NCBI GenBank assembly: GCA_021810815.1
Contig: JAJZHR010000028.1
Location: forward strand, 1-11,836
Reading direction: 5' to 3'
DNA length: 11,836 bases
Origin: Acidobacteriota bacterium
GTDB lineage: Bacteria; Acidobacteriota; Terriglobia; Terriglobales; Acidobacteriaceae
Shown here: positions 1-6,928 of the stretch, piece by piece
Layout: each line of letters opens with the position of its first letter
Numbering within the stretch: the stretch's first letter is position 1
The notes under the pieces: model-generated
What the model was told of the DNA's origin: nothing
Database searches by the model: none
The model's input: only the letters and a program-made list of their open reading frames with translations
Program-made: the position numbers and the translations under genes

Positions 1-3000
1 TGGAGTGTTGCCGAAGATCGGATGGTTCCAAGCATTGAGGAACTCCCCTTGCAACTGCAGGTGGAATCGCTCATGAATCGGAATCGACTTCGACACCGAA
101 ATATCCTGATTGAATGCATGCGGACCGTGCAGATAAATAATCTGGCCGATCGTTCCCGGAGTGATGTTCGGAGTAATGTACGCCGGGTTGGCTCCGCCGC
201 CTGCATTCAGGTATTTCGGATCGATCAGGTTGGCATAATTCTGCCCGGGAACACGATGCACCCCAACCGCCTTCTGCAACTGCGACGATGTAACGCCATG
301 CAACGCAATGCCGCTGTCGCCATAGTTGTTGAAGGTGTTGTATCCGCCAGTCAGGCGGAAGGGCGCACCCGACTGATCGGTGATGATCGTGCCCACCGTC
401 ATCCCTCCCAGCACTTTGCCCACCACGTTGTTTCCAAGCAGCGCCTGTCCGCGACCGAAAGGAAGATCGTAAGTCCCGGATACGTGGACCACGTTCGTCA
501 GATCGAAAAGACTCGGTCCATAGCTCTTGCTGAGATTGCGCAGCGTGAAGATCGGAGTTGCCCCGGTCCAATCATTCGGACTGGAGGTTCCCAGCGTCTT
601 GCTCCAGGTGTAGTTCGCATCGAACTGCAATCCATTCCATGCGACCTGACGCAGATCCACCTGTAGTCCGTTGTAGTTTGAGTAGCCTGCCGCCACCATA
701 TATCCCGTGGTGTGTCCGGCAGCAAACGGGTTGGCCTGGAAGAAGTTGATCGGATAGCCGGCTCCCGATCCTGTATAGCCGGCATTATTTTTGCAAGGGG
801 CGAATCCCTGCCCCACAAGGTTGCAGAAGTATGGCGCAGTCCCGTTGATTCCGCTCAGGATATTTGCCAGCGCACCCGCCTGGCCCGTTTGCAGGAAGCG
901 GATGAATTGGCTGTTGGTGAAATCGCTGGCTCCAGGTCCGCCAAATGCAGCGGTCATGATCGGCAGCGATCCGCTCGTCCCTTCAAACGAGGGCCTTCCG
1001 GATGGATGCGTCGCACTATAGGCCGCAAGATTGGACTGGGCCTTCTGGAACTCTGCCAGGAACCCGTTTTCGAAGATGTTGACCTCGTTGGGATTTGTGT
1101 TGATCCACTGATGGATGGTGCGATTTCCGTTGTAGCGCACTTCCAGCACGCGCGACCTGCCCAGCTCCCGCTGGATGCCAATGTTCCAGGACTCGCTGTA
1201 GGGCTGCTGGATTTTCGGATCCATGCCATTCACGCCCGGCCCACCGATGAAGGTGTAGGTGGACTGCGCCGCTGTTGCCAGATAGGTGGCTGGTTGGTAT
1301 CCAAGCGGTGGCACCGTGCCTCCGAGCGAGAGACTGCCCGGAGCGAACGTTCCTGTCTGGCCAGTATTGTTCGCGTTCAGATAGAACTGCTGGAAGTAAA
1401 AAGCACCGTAGTCCGCAGCATTGTTCCAGAAGTATTGCCCCGGCTCGGTGAAGCGCCGGAGCGCAAATCCGCCACGGATGACTGTTCCATTGCCCCCAAG
1501 AAGCCCCTTGAACGGTCCCTCTCCCTTCGGGTTCCACGCAAATCCAAACGCCGGCTGCGGAGTCACCATCCACGCGGAATAGGGCTGAGGGTTCGTCTGC
1601 AGAATCGGATTCATATTCCCCGGCAGCTTCCCTGGCTGAAATAGATTCCCGTATCCCGAGGGGCCATAGATATCTCCAGGGCTCGCCGAGTGGTAGGCTC
1701 CTGTAAGGTCGCGCTGCGGGACTGCGAAATCCCAGCGCAATCCATAGTTCAGCGTCAGCGTGGGAGAAACCTTCCACGAATCCTCGGCAAACAAACCTGT
1801 GGCGCTCACCACTTCATCGAGATTGTAGGCGCCAATGGAGTGCTGGAATTCCTTGGTCTTCGAGTTGTAGGGGAAGGTGCCGTATATGCTCGAGACTCTT
1901 CCAACCAGAACCGCGTAGAGCTGCGCGGCCTCTGAAATCATGGTGTCGTTTGCCGCTGGCAGGCTCGCTGTGGTGAAGGCCTGCAGCGCAGGATCTCCCG
2001 CCGCCAGCCCAAGGTCATAGTTGTTGTAACCCACCGGTGGATTCCAGTAGTGATCCTGCTCCCGATACCATGACGCTCCAAAGCTGATCGAATGCGCCCC
2101 GCGCTGCCAGTTCGTCGAGTCCGACACGCTCAGGATCGGATAAAACGTCGAAACCGGCGTCTGGTAGACCTGGCCGGACATCTGTCCGCTCGCACCCGGA
2201 AAGTTCCAGTGGACCGTGGGCTGGGTGGCATACAGCGGAGCAGCGTTGTAGGCGAACTTTGTTGCGTCATACAGATAGCCCAGCTTCAACTGATTGATGA
2301 GGTTCGGAGTGGCGATGAAGTCCAGACCATAGGAAGCAGTGATGTTTTTCGAGCTGTTTCCGGCGGCCTGATTTGCAAAATCCGCCCCTGGGAAGGACGC
2401 CGCCGCAACAGTCGGCTGGTAGGTGCTCGTTGACAGCACCGACAGGTACATCCGCAACCGCTGCGACAGGTTGTAGTCGATGCGGCCTCCCGGAAAGTAT
2501 TGCGTACGCGCGTTGGCGCTGTTCCATTGAACCTGATTGAAATTCAAATCCGGAGTGCTGGTGACGCCGCCGTTCGCCACGGCCTTGTTGATCAGGCTGA
2601 ACTGATTCGAGATGATCGTATTGATCGTGTCTGGCAGCGATGAATTCGTCTGATGCGCAAGACTGAGCACGTTGACGGTGTGCGTTACGTTGTCCGTTCC
2701 CTGGTAAACAAAATTGCCCTGCTGCGCTGCCGACGTGAAGAAGTTGTTCGTAGCAGTGGTCGACCCCGGCCTCTTCGACATCGCAAAGCTGCCGAAGAAG
2801 AACAGCTTGTCATGCAGAACCGGGCCGCCGCCGCTCACTCCGAAGTCATTCAGGATCAGCTTGTTTCTGCGCACATGCGCCACATCGTTGCTGAAGCTGT
2901 TCGCGTTCAGGCCGGAATTGCGGAAGTCTTCATACGCCTGCCCATGAAAGTTATTGCTGCCCCAGCGCGAGACGAAGTTGAGCTGGGTGCTCGACTGACC

Positions 3001-3561
3001 GAAGCCAGCGTTCAGATCGAGCTGGTCGGTCTGAATCGTCATCTGCTCGATCGTCTCCAGACGGGGCGATACCGATGGCTGCGTATTGCCGCCGAACTTC
3101 ATACGGTTCGGCGCGCCAACCACGCCATCGATGTTGCTCCCCTGATCCGTCGACGGAAGCCCGTTGAAGGTTCCGTTATATCCAGGCACAAGGCGTGAGA
3201 ACGTCGTTAGATCGCGCCCTTGCAAAGGAAGATCCTCGATCTGCTTCAGATCGACAACCGTGCCAATCGCATTGGAACTGGTCTCAAGCACCGGCGTACT
3301 CGCCGCGCTCACCTCAACCACCTGAGAGACTTTGCCCGTGTTCAGCATCGTCAGAATCGGCGTCGTCTGCGCGGGAGCTGCAAGCCTCGCCCAGGTCCGA
3401 GCCTCGAGAAAAACGAGGCTATCCGCGCGGTCGTCGTTCTGAGAGGAGCAGCAGCGATCAACAAGTGTCAATCCGACGAGCTGCGAAATCAAACTCATGC
3501 CGTTCGGAGGAGCAGCGAATGAAGTCAGCGCCCCTCTGAGTCGTTGACCGCGCGATGGCAT
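1..3561 (-). CDS. Oar-like TonB-dependent outer-membrane receptor, 3' end beyond window, unusual N-terminus
   Basis: The minus frame is open without a stop from 3561 to base 1 (1187 codons) and runs off the left edge. The order is that of a large acidobacterial TonB-dependent receptor. Residues 75-87 (TGKVSQVVEVSAA) match the strand leading into the plug. The plug follows with IEDLPLQGRDLTTF (108-121) and SNIDGVVGAPNRM. The barrel carries FFFGSF, GLRWDF, YSESWNIGIQREL, NYTWSKTLG, and LNAWNHPIFGN at the visible end, so probably only a few dozen residues are missing. The likely role is TonB-driven uptake of a large ligand across the outer membrane; the substrate cannot be read from sequence. 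The oddity is residues 1-67: they show neither a clean signal peptide nor the carboxypeptidase-regulatory-like domain usual in this family. The start is uncertain: ATG at 3561 or 3498, both with poor ribosome sites, and the frame stays open further upstream. Family is firm, start is not. Confidence 0.85.
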   Translation of the reverse strand, partial: MPSRGQRLRGALTSFAAPPNGMSLISQLVGLTLVDRCCSSQNDDRADSLVFLEARTWARLAAPAQTTPILTMLNTGKVSQVVEVSAASTPVLETSSNAIGTVVDLKQIEDLPLQGRDLTTFSRLVPGYNGTFNGLPSTDQGSNIDGVVGAPNRMKFGGNTQPSVSPRLETIEQMTIQTDQLDLNAGFGQSSTQLNFVSRWGSNNFHGQAYEDFRNSGLNANSFSNDVAHVRRNKLILNDFGVSGGGPVLHDKLFFFGSFAMSKRPGSTTATNNFFTSAAQQGNFVYQGTDNVTHTVNVLSLAHQTNSSLPDTINTIISNQFSLINKAVANGGVTSTPDLNFNQVQWNSANARTQYFPGGRIDYNLSQRLRMYLSVLSTSTYQPTVAAASFPGADFANQAAGNSSKNITASYGLDFIATPNLINQLKLGYLYDATKFAYNAAPLYATQPTVHWNFPGASGQMSGQVYQTPVSTFYPILSVSDSTNWQRGAHSISFGASWYREQDHYWNPPVGYNNYDLGLAAGDPALQAFTTASLPAANDTMISEAAQLYAVLVGRVSSIYGTFPYNSKTKEFQHSIGAYNLDEVVSATGLFAEDSWKVSPTLTLNYGLRWDFAVPQRDLTGAYHSASPGDIYGPSGYGNLFQPGKLPGNMNPILQTNPQPYSAWMVTPQPAFGFAWNPKGEGPFKGLLGGNGTVIRGGFALRRFTEPGQYFWNNAADYGAFYFQQFYLNANNTGQTGTFAPGSLSLGGTVPPLGYQPATYLATAAQSTYTFIGGPGVNGMDPKIQQPYSESWNIGIQRELGRSRVLEVRYNGNRTIHQWINTNPNEVNIFENGFLAEFQKAQSNLAAYSATHPSGRPSFEGTSGSLPIMTAAFGGPGASDFTNSQFIRFLQTGQAGALANILSGINGTAPYFCNLVGQGFAPCKNNAGYTGSGAGYPINFFQANPFAAGHTTGYMVAAGYSNYNGLQVDLRQVAWNGLQFDANYTWSKTLGTSSPNDWTGATPIFTLRNLSKSYGPSLFDLTNVVHVSGTYDLPFGRGQALLGNNVVGKVLGGMTVGTIITDQSGAPFRLTGGYNTFNNYGDSGIALHGVTSSQLQKAVGVHRVPGQNYANLIDPKYLNAGGGANPAYITPNITPGTIGQIIYLHGPHAFNQDISVSKSIPIHERFHLQLQGEFLNAWNHPIFGNTP

Positions 3562-3569
3562 CTTATACT
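3544..3569 (+). promoter_or_regulatory. Weak candidate sigma-70-like promoter for the OsmC/PASTA pair
   Basis: A TTGACC box (3544-3549) is followed 14 bases later by TATACT (3564-3569), about 75 bases before the OsmC start codon. The hexamers are good but the spacer is shorter than the usual 16-18 bases. The site also lies over the first possible start codon of the divergent receptor gene. This is pattern-matching only. Confidence 0.22.
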
Positions 3570-3643
3570 CAGCTATAGAGCCAGCTTTCCCTGGATGCCT
3601 GCCTTCTTCGCACCAGAGAGATCTGAAATATACGGAGCAACGC

Positions 3644-4087
3644 ATGAATGCCAGCGCCACCTGGAAGCCAACAGAAAACAGCCCGCAGGAGTATGACTCC
3701 CTCTCGGATAGCAACCATACCGTGCATCTCGACGCTGGTCCCGGCCATGCCGCAGGACCGAGTCCGATGGAGCTTGTGCTGATGGGGCTGTGCGGATGCA
3801 CTTCGGTGGATGTGACCTCCATCCTGAAGAAGAAACGCGAGCCCATCACCGGCCTCACTGTCTCCGCCGTCGCGGAGCAGGCAGCCGAATTTCCACGGGT
3901 ATTCACGCATATTCAGCTCATCTATCGCGTCTCCGGGAACGTCTCCCACAAGGCGCTGGAGGATGCAGTGCAGCTTTCGAAGAGCAGGTACTGCTCGGTT
4001 TCCAGAATGCTGGACAAGACCGCGACCATCGAGCATGTGCTCGAATTCGAGAAGCCACTGGCGCGCGAATCCTCAAAACCTGCTTAG
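3644..4087 (+). CDS. OsmC/Ohr-family protein
   Basis: The 147-residue length is normal for the OsmC/Ohr superfamily. The two conserved cysteines are visible: one at the start of the central helix (SPMELVLMGLCGCTSVDV, Cys52, with an extra Cys50) and one in RYCSVS (Cys117). In characterised members such a pair forms a thiol active site reducing organic or fatty-acid hydroperoxides, with electrons from lipoylated or other thiol proteins. The SPMELVLMGLCGC and ILKKKR phrases look more like the YhfA-type OsmC branch than Ohr, and that branch's substrate is not established. The start is supported by GGAG at 3634-3637, six bases before the ATG. There is no signal peptide, so it is cytoplasmic. The PASTA gene follows 40 bases downstream on the same strand, so cotranscription is plausible but with no obvious functional link. 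The TonB-dependent receptor gene is divergent. Confidence 0.88.
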   Translation: MNASATWKPTENSPQEYDSLSDSNHTVHLDAGPGHAAGPSPMELVLMGLCGCTSVDVTSILKKKREPITGLTVSAVAEQAAEFPRVFTHIQLIYRVSGNVSHKALEDAVQLSKSRYCSVSRMLDKTATIEHVLEFEKPLARESSKPA

Positions 4088-4127
4088 CCTGGCCCTTCCA
4101 CCTGTCGAACCTGAGGCTGCCTGCGCC

Positions 4128-4925
4128 ATGCCGTCCCGCTTCAAAATACGAATGCCCGCGATCATCTTCCGTTTCTTCCGGCTAGTGCTGGGAGTGATGG
4201 CGCTGGGCGCGGTCGCTCTTCTTTCCGCTGTCACCACCATGCGCTTCGCCATCCATGGAGCGGAGGTCGCAGTGCCCAACCTCGCCGGCCTCTCCATGGC
4301 AGAGGCGGCGCAGAGGACGCGCGCAGAGGGCCTGAACCTGAATGTCGAAAACCGCTTCTACAGCACGGAGACGACCTCCGGCCGTGTGCTGTCACAGTCC
4401 CCAGCTCCGGGTGTGGTGGTGCGCCGCGAATGGCACGTGCGCGTAACCGAGAGCCTGGGGCCGCAGAAGGTCGCCATTCCGGATGTCGTGGGACAGAGGG
4501 CGCGCGAAGCGGCCATTTTCGTGCGCCGCACCGGCCTGGACCTGGGCAGCCAGGCCTATCTGCCAGTGTCTGGAGCAGACCCCGGTATCGTCATCGCGCA
4601 GAGCCCTCCGCCGAACGCGTCTGGTGTGGACCGGCCTCGCGTGAGCCTGCTTCTGAGTCAGCCGGACCCTCCGCAGCAGCCGGCATATGTGATGCCGAAC
4701 CTGGTGGGCCAGAATACCGCTTCAGCAACAGCGGCCATCAACGCTGCAGGCTTGAAGCTCGCGCCTCCGCAAGAGAGCACTGCACCCATCCCGCCGGTCG
4801 CGGAGACGGGGACCATGGCGCCCATGATGCCAACCATCGCTCCTGGAACCGTGACCGCACAATGGCCGCTTGCAGGCCACCGTGTCACCTCGGGAGATGT
4901 GGTTCGACTCACTATCGGGCAGTGA
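4128..4925 (+). CDS. Membrane-anchored protein with three PASTA domains, no kinase domain
   Basis: This is a 265-residue protein. A short basic N-terminus (MPSRFKIR) precedes a hydrophobic segment at about 11-37, which should act as an uncleaved anchor and place the rest in the periplasm. Three PASTA repeats follow: about 47-108 (VAVPNLAGLSMAEAA), about 115-178 (VAIPDVVGQRAREAA) and about 187-265 (YVMPNLVGQNTASATAAI). Each has the opening P-N/D-hydrophobic-hydrophobic-G motif and a late Q-x-P/W-x-x-G-type turn. The third is longer than usual because of a Pro/Met-rich insert at roughly 219-237. PASTA domains in Ser/Thr kinases and penicillin-binding proteins bind peptidoglycan fragments or support protein contacts at the division site; here there is no kinase or transpeptidase domain. 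I infer a peptidoglycan-associated structural or sensing role. ATG 4128 is chosen because TGAGG lies 11 bases upstream. ATG 4152 is possible but would remove the basic leader and has no ribosome site. Confidence 0.85.
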   Translation: MPSRFKIRMPAIIFRFFRLVLGVMALGAVALLSAVTTMRFAIHGAEVAVPNLAGLSMAEAAQRTRAEGLNLNVENRFYSTETTSGRVLSQSPAPGVVVRREWHVRVTESLGPQKVAIPDVVGQRAREAAIFVRRTGLDLGSQAYLPVSGADPGIVIAQSPPPNASGVDRPRVSLLLSQPDPPQQPAYVMPNLVGQNTASATAAINAAGLKLAPPQESTAPIPPVAETGTMAPMMPTIAPGTVTAQWPLAGHRVTSGDVVRLTIGQ

Positions 4926-4950
4926 CAAGCGGGTGCATTCACACTTGTCA
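4923..4950. terminator. Inverted repeat overlapping the PASTA gene stop codon, possible terminator
   Basis: TGACAAG (4923-4929, beginning with the TGA stop) is an exact inverted match to CTTGTCA (4944-4950). An inner GTG/CAC pair (4933-4935 with 4940-4942) closes a CATT loop. No T-run follows on either strand, so it is not a classical intrinsic terminator. It could still act as a 3' stabilising hairpin or a weak terminator between the convergent transcripts. Confidence 0.35.
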
Positions 4951-5320
4951 TCCTGTTCGCGTACCACTGACCCAGCTACAAAGACCAGCAGCAAAGACTC
5001 CAGCGGCGCATCCGTCTGCCGCGAGGAAACAATACTGGCAGTCAGATGCGGTCGAAAGCCTTGTCTGCTTGCTGGATCGCATCGCAGTTTGGCTTGGTCG
5101 CAAGCCTGCGCTAGCCAAGCACCTGGCAACCGGACTTCTCGGTGAGGCTGCTTCCATCTGCAGCAGCAGCGCTCCACCATCGTCGCGCGCAATTGGAGAA
5201 CCAGCGTGTTGCGCGGCAATATTGACTCGGATCCGATGGCAGGGCAGCCGCGCAGCTTGCGCCGGATTTACGAATGGGCGAATACTCCTCCCTTTCAAAG
5301 CAGAGACTTGTTCGGAGTTG
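4951..5320. other. Intergenic stretch between convergent genes, no supported gene
   Basis: With the inverted repeat before it, about 395 bases separate the convergent PASTA gene and garD. Open frames exist on both strands, for example minus 5298-4948 (116 codons from a TTG). None has a recognisable domain or a persuasive start, and the translations are rich in Arg, Ala, Ser and Cys as expected from GC-rich non-coding DNA. A small perfect hairpin, GGCTTG-GTCG-CAAGCC, lies at 5091-5106 with no T-run after it. I see no RNA gene, promoter or attachment site. A decayed gene too degraded to recognise cannot be excluded. Confidence 0.6.
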
Positions 5321-6874
5321 CTAGGTCACAGGCGCTGGATTGAACAGGACGAATTCATTGTGCAGGCCCCAGTGGTCTGCACATGTTTGCTTGCGTCCGC
5401 TGGCGACGTCGAGGATGAGGTCGAAGATTTGCTGGCCTACGTCCTCGATGGTTGCGTCCCCGGTGGCGATGCGTCCTGCGTCCACGTCGATGAGATCGCT
5501 CCAGCGTTGAGCCAGGCTGCTGCGCGAAGCCACCTTGATGACAGGGGCCATGGCGAGGCCGTAGGGTGTGCCGCGGCCAGTGGTGAAAACATGCATGTTC
5601 ATGGAGGCGGCCAACTGCAGGGTTCCACAGATGAAATCGCTGGCGGGGGTGGCGGCGAAGATGAGGCCCTTCTGCGTGACGCGCTCACCGGGGCCGGTGA
5701 CGGAGGAGATGGCGCTGGCTCCGGACTTTGCGATGGAGCCCATGGCTTTTTCAACGATGTTGGCGAGGCCGCCCTGCTTGTTGCCAGGGGTGGGATTCGC
5801 CGTACGGTCCACTGAGCCGCGGAGGAGGTAGTCATCGTACCAGGAGATTTCGCGGAGGAGGTCCCGAGCAACATCCGGAGTTGCGCAGCGAGCGGTGAGG
5901 ATGGCAATGGCGTCGCGGACCTCTGTGACTTCAGAGAACATGACGGTGGCACCAGCGCGGACGAGGAGATCGGCGGCATAGCCAACGGCGGGGTTGGCCG
6001 TGACGCCGGAGAAGGCGTCGCTGCCACCGCATTGCAGACCGACAACAAGATCGGAGGCGGGACGGGTGACGCGCTGGCGAGCGTTCAACTGGACGAGGCG
6101 GCGCTCCGCCATCTCCATGATGGCAGCCACCATGTCGCCGAAGCTCCGGTGATGGTCATCCTGAAGGCGGACGAGGTAGTTTTCCTGCTGCAACACGGGA
6201 AGAGCGTCGGCGCCGATGAGGCGCACTGGCTGGAGCTTTTCGCAACCGAGGCTGACGACGAGAGGAGCTCCGCCAAGGTTGGGGTTGAGACTGAGGTTCC
6301 GTAGAGTGCGGATGGGAATTTCAGCGCCGGGAGCGTCGATGGCGACGCCGCAACCGTAGGAGTGGGTGATGGCGATGACGTCGTCCACGTTGGGATAGAG
6401 CGGGAGAAGCTCGGCCTTGATGCGGCGCACGGCGAAGTCGACGGTGGCGGCAACACACTGGACGGTGGTGGTGATGCCGAGGATGTTCTTGGTGCCGACC
6501 GAGCCGTCCGGGTTGAGGAAGCCCTGAAAGGTGCGGCCCTCAAGGGGAGGCATAGGGAGCGGAGAACTCGTCGCGAGCGGGAGATGGTCGAGTGCGGGCG
6601 GAGATGGCAGAGACATGAGCCCCTCATGCACCCATGCGCCGCGAGGGATGGGTTGGGTGGCGTAGCCAATTTCGACGCCGTAGCGAATGACGGGAGCGTC
6701 TTGCGCAATATCGGCAAGGGCGACTTTGTGCGCCTCTGGAATGGCTTCAGTCAGTACGAGGCCAGAGGCAAAAGCTGCACCGCGCGGGAGCCCGCCCTCG
6801 TTGACGATGATGGCGACGTTGTCCTGCGGATGCACCTGGACATAAAGAGGTTCGCGCAACATATTTCCCCGCAT
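5321..6874 (-). CDS. garD: Galactarate dehydratase (UxaA/GarD family)
   Basis: GarD removes water from meso-galactarate to give 5-dehydro-4-deoxy-D-glucarate in the cytoplasm. At 517 residues it is close to the E. coli enzyme and, as I recall it, collinear from end to end, including the C-terminal FNPAPVT. An N-terminal SAF-like domain (about 10-88: VQVHPQDNVAIIVN, HKVALADI, IRYGVEIGYA, IPRGAWV) precedes the UxaA-type catalytic region. There the motifs are NPDGSVGTKN (121-130), HSYGCGVAI (171-179), SLGCEKLQP (208-216), LQCGGSDAFSGVTANPA (280-296), FSEVTEVRDA (313-322), GNKQGGLANIVEKA (364-377) and FTTGRGTPYGL (430-440). Family members are metal-dependent, typically activated by Fe2+. The start is fixed by AGGAGGG at 6881-6887, six bases before the ATG; the ATG four codons later is badly spaced. 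It is the last gene of the minus-strand set, 54 bases after the dehydrogenase. Altronate dehydratase is the main alternative, but the full-length match and the neighbours favour galactarate. Confidence 0.93.
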   Translation of the reverse strand: MRGNMLREPLYVQVHPQDNVAIIVNEGGLPRGAAFASGLVLTEAIPEAHKVALADIAQDAPVIRYGVEIGYATQPIPRGAWVHEGLMSLPSPPALDHLPLATSSPLPMPPLEGRTFQGFLNPDGSVGTKNILGITTTVQCVAATVDFAVRRIKAELLPLYPNVDDVIAITHSYGCGVAIDAPGAEIPIRTLRNLSLNPNLGGAPLVVSLGCEKLQPVRLIGADALPVLQQENYLVRLQDDHHRSFGDMVAAIMEMAERRLVQLNARQRVTRPASDLVVGLQCGGSDAFSGVTANPAVGYAADLLVRAGATVMFSEVTEVRDAIAILTARCATPDVARDLLREISWYDDYLLRGSVDRTANPTPGNKQGGLANIVEKAMGSIAKSGASAISSVTGPGERVTQKGLIFAATPASDFICGTLQLAASMNMHVFTTGRGTPYGLAMAPVIKVASRSSLAQRWSDLIDVDAGRIATGDATIEDVGQQIFDLILDVASGRKQTCADHWGLHNEFVLFNPAPVT

Positions 6875-6928
6875 ACGATGCCCTCCTATGGCTTCGAGGA
6901 GCTTCAGAAGCCGGCGCGGCGAGGCAAA

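Noticed and set aside
712..1644. Plus-strand open frame of 310 codons, and minus-strand frame 1777-1016
   Set aside because: Both lie inside the TonB-dependent receptor, whose own frame is uninterrupted through the same bases and gives clear barrel motifs.
4948..5298. Minus-strand open frame of 116 codons in the intergenic stretch
   Set aside because: It needs a TTG start, shows no domain or membrane pattern, and has an Arg/Ala/Ser/Cys-rich composition typical of non-coding GC-rich DNA.
5284..5318. ACTCC/GGAGT pairing just after the garD stop as a terminator
   Set aside because: A five-base stem around a loop of about 25 bases with no T-run is expected by chance.
4430..5815. Long plus-strand open frame of about 461 codons
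   Set aside because: It crosses the PASTA gene in another frame, the intergenic stretch and the antisense of garD. The translation is Arg/Ala/His-rich with no domain, as expected from GC-rich shadow frames.
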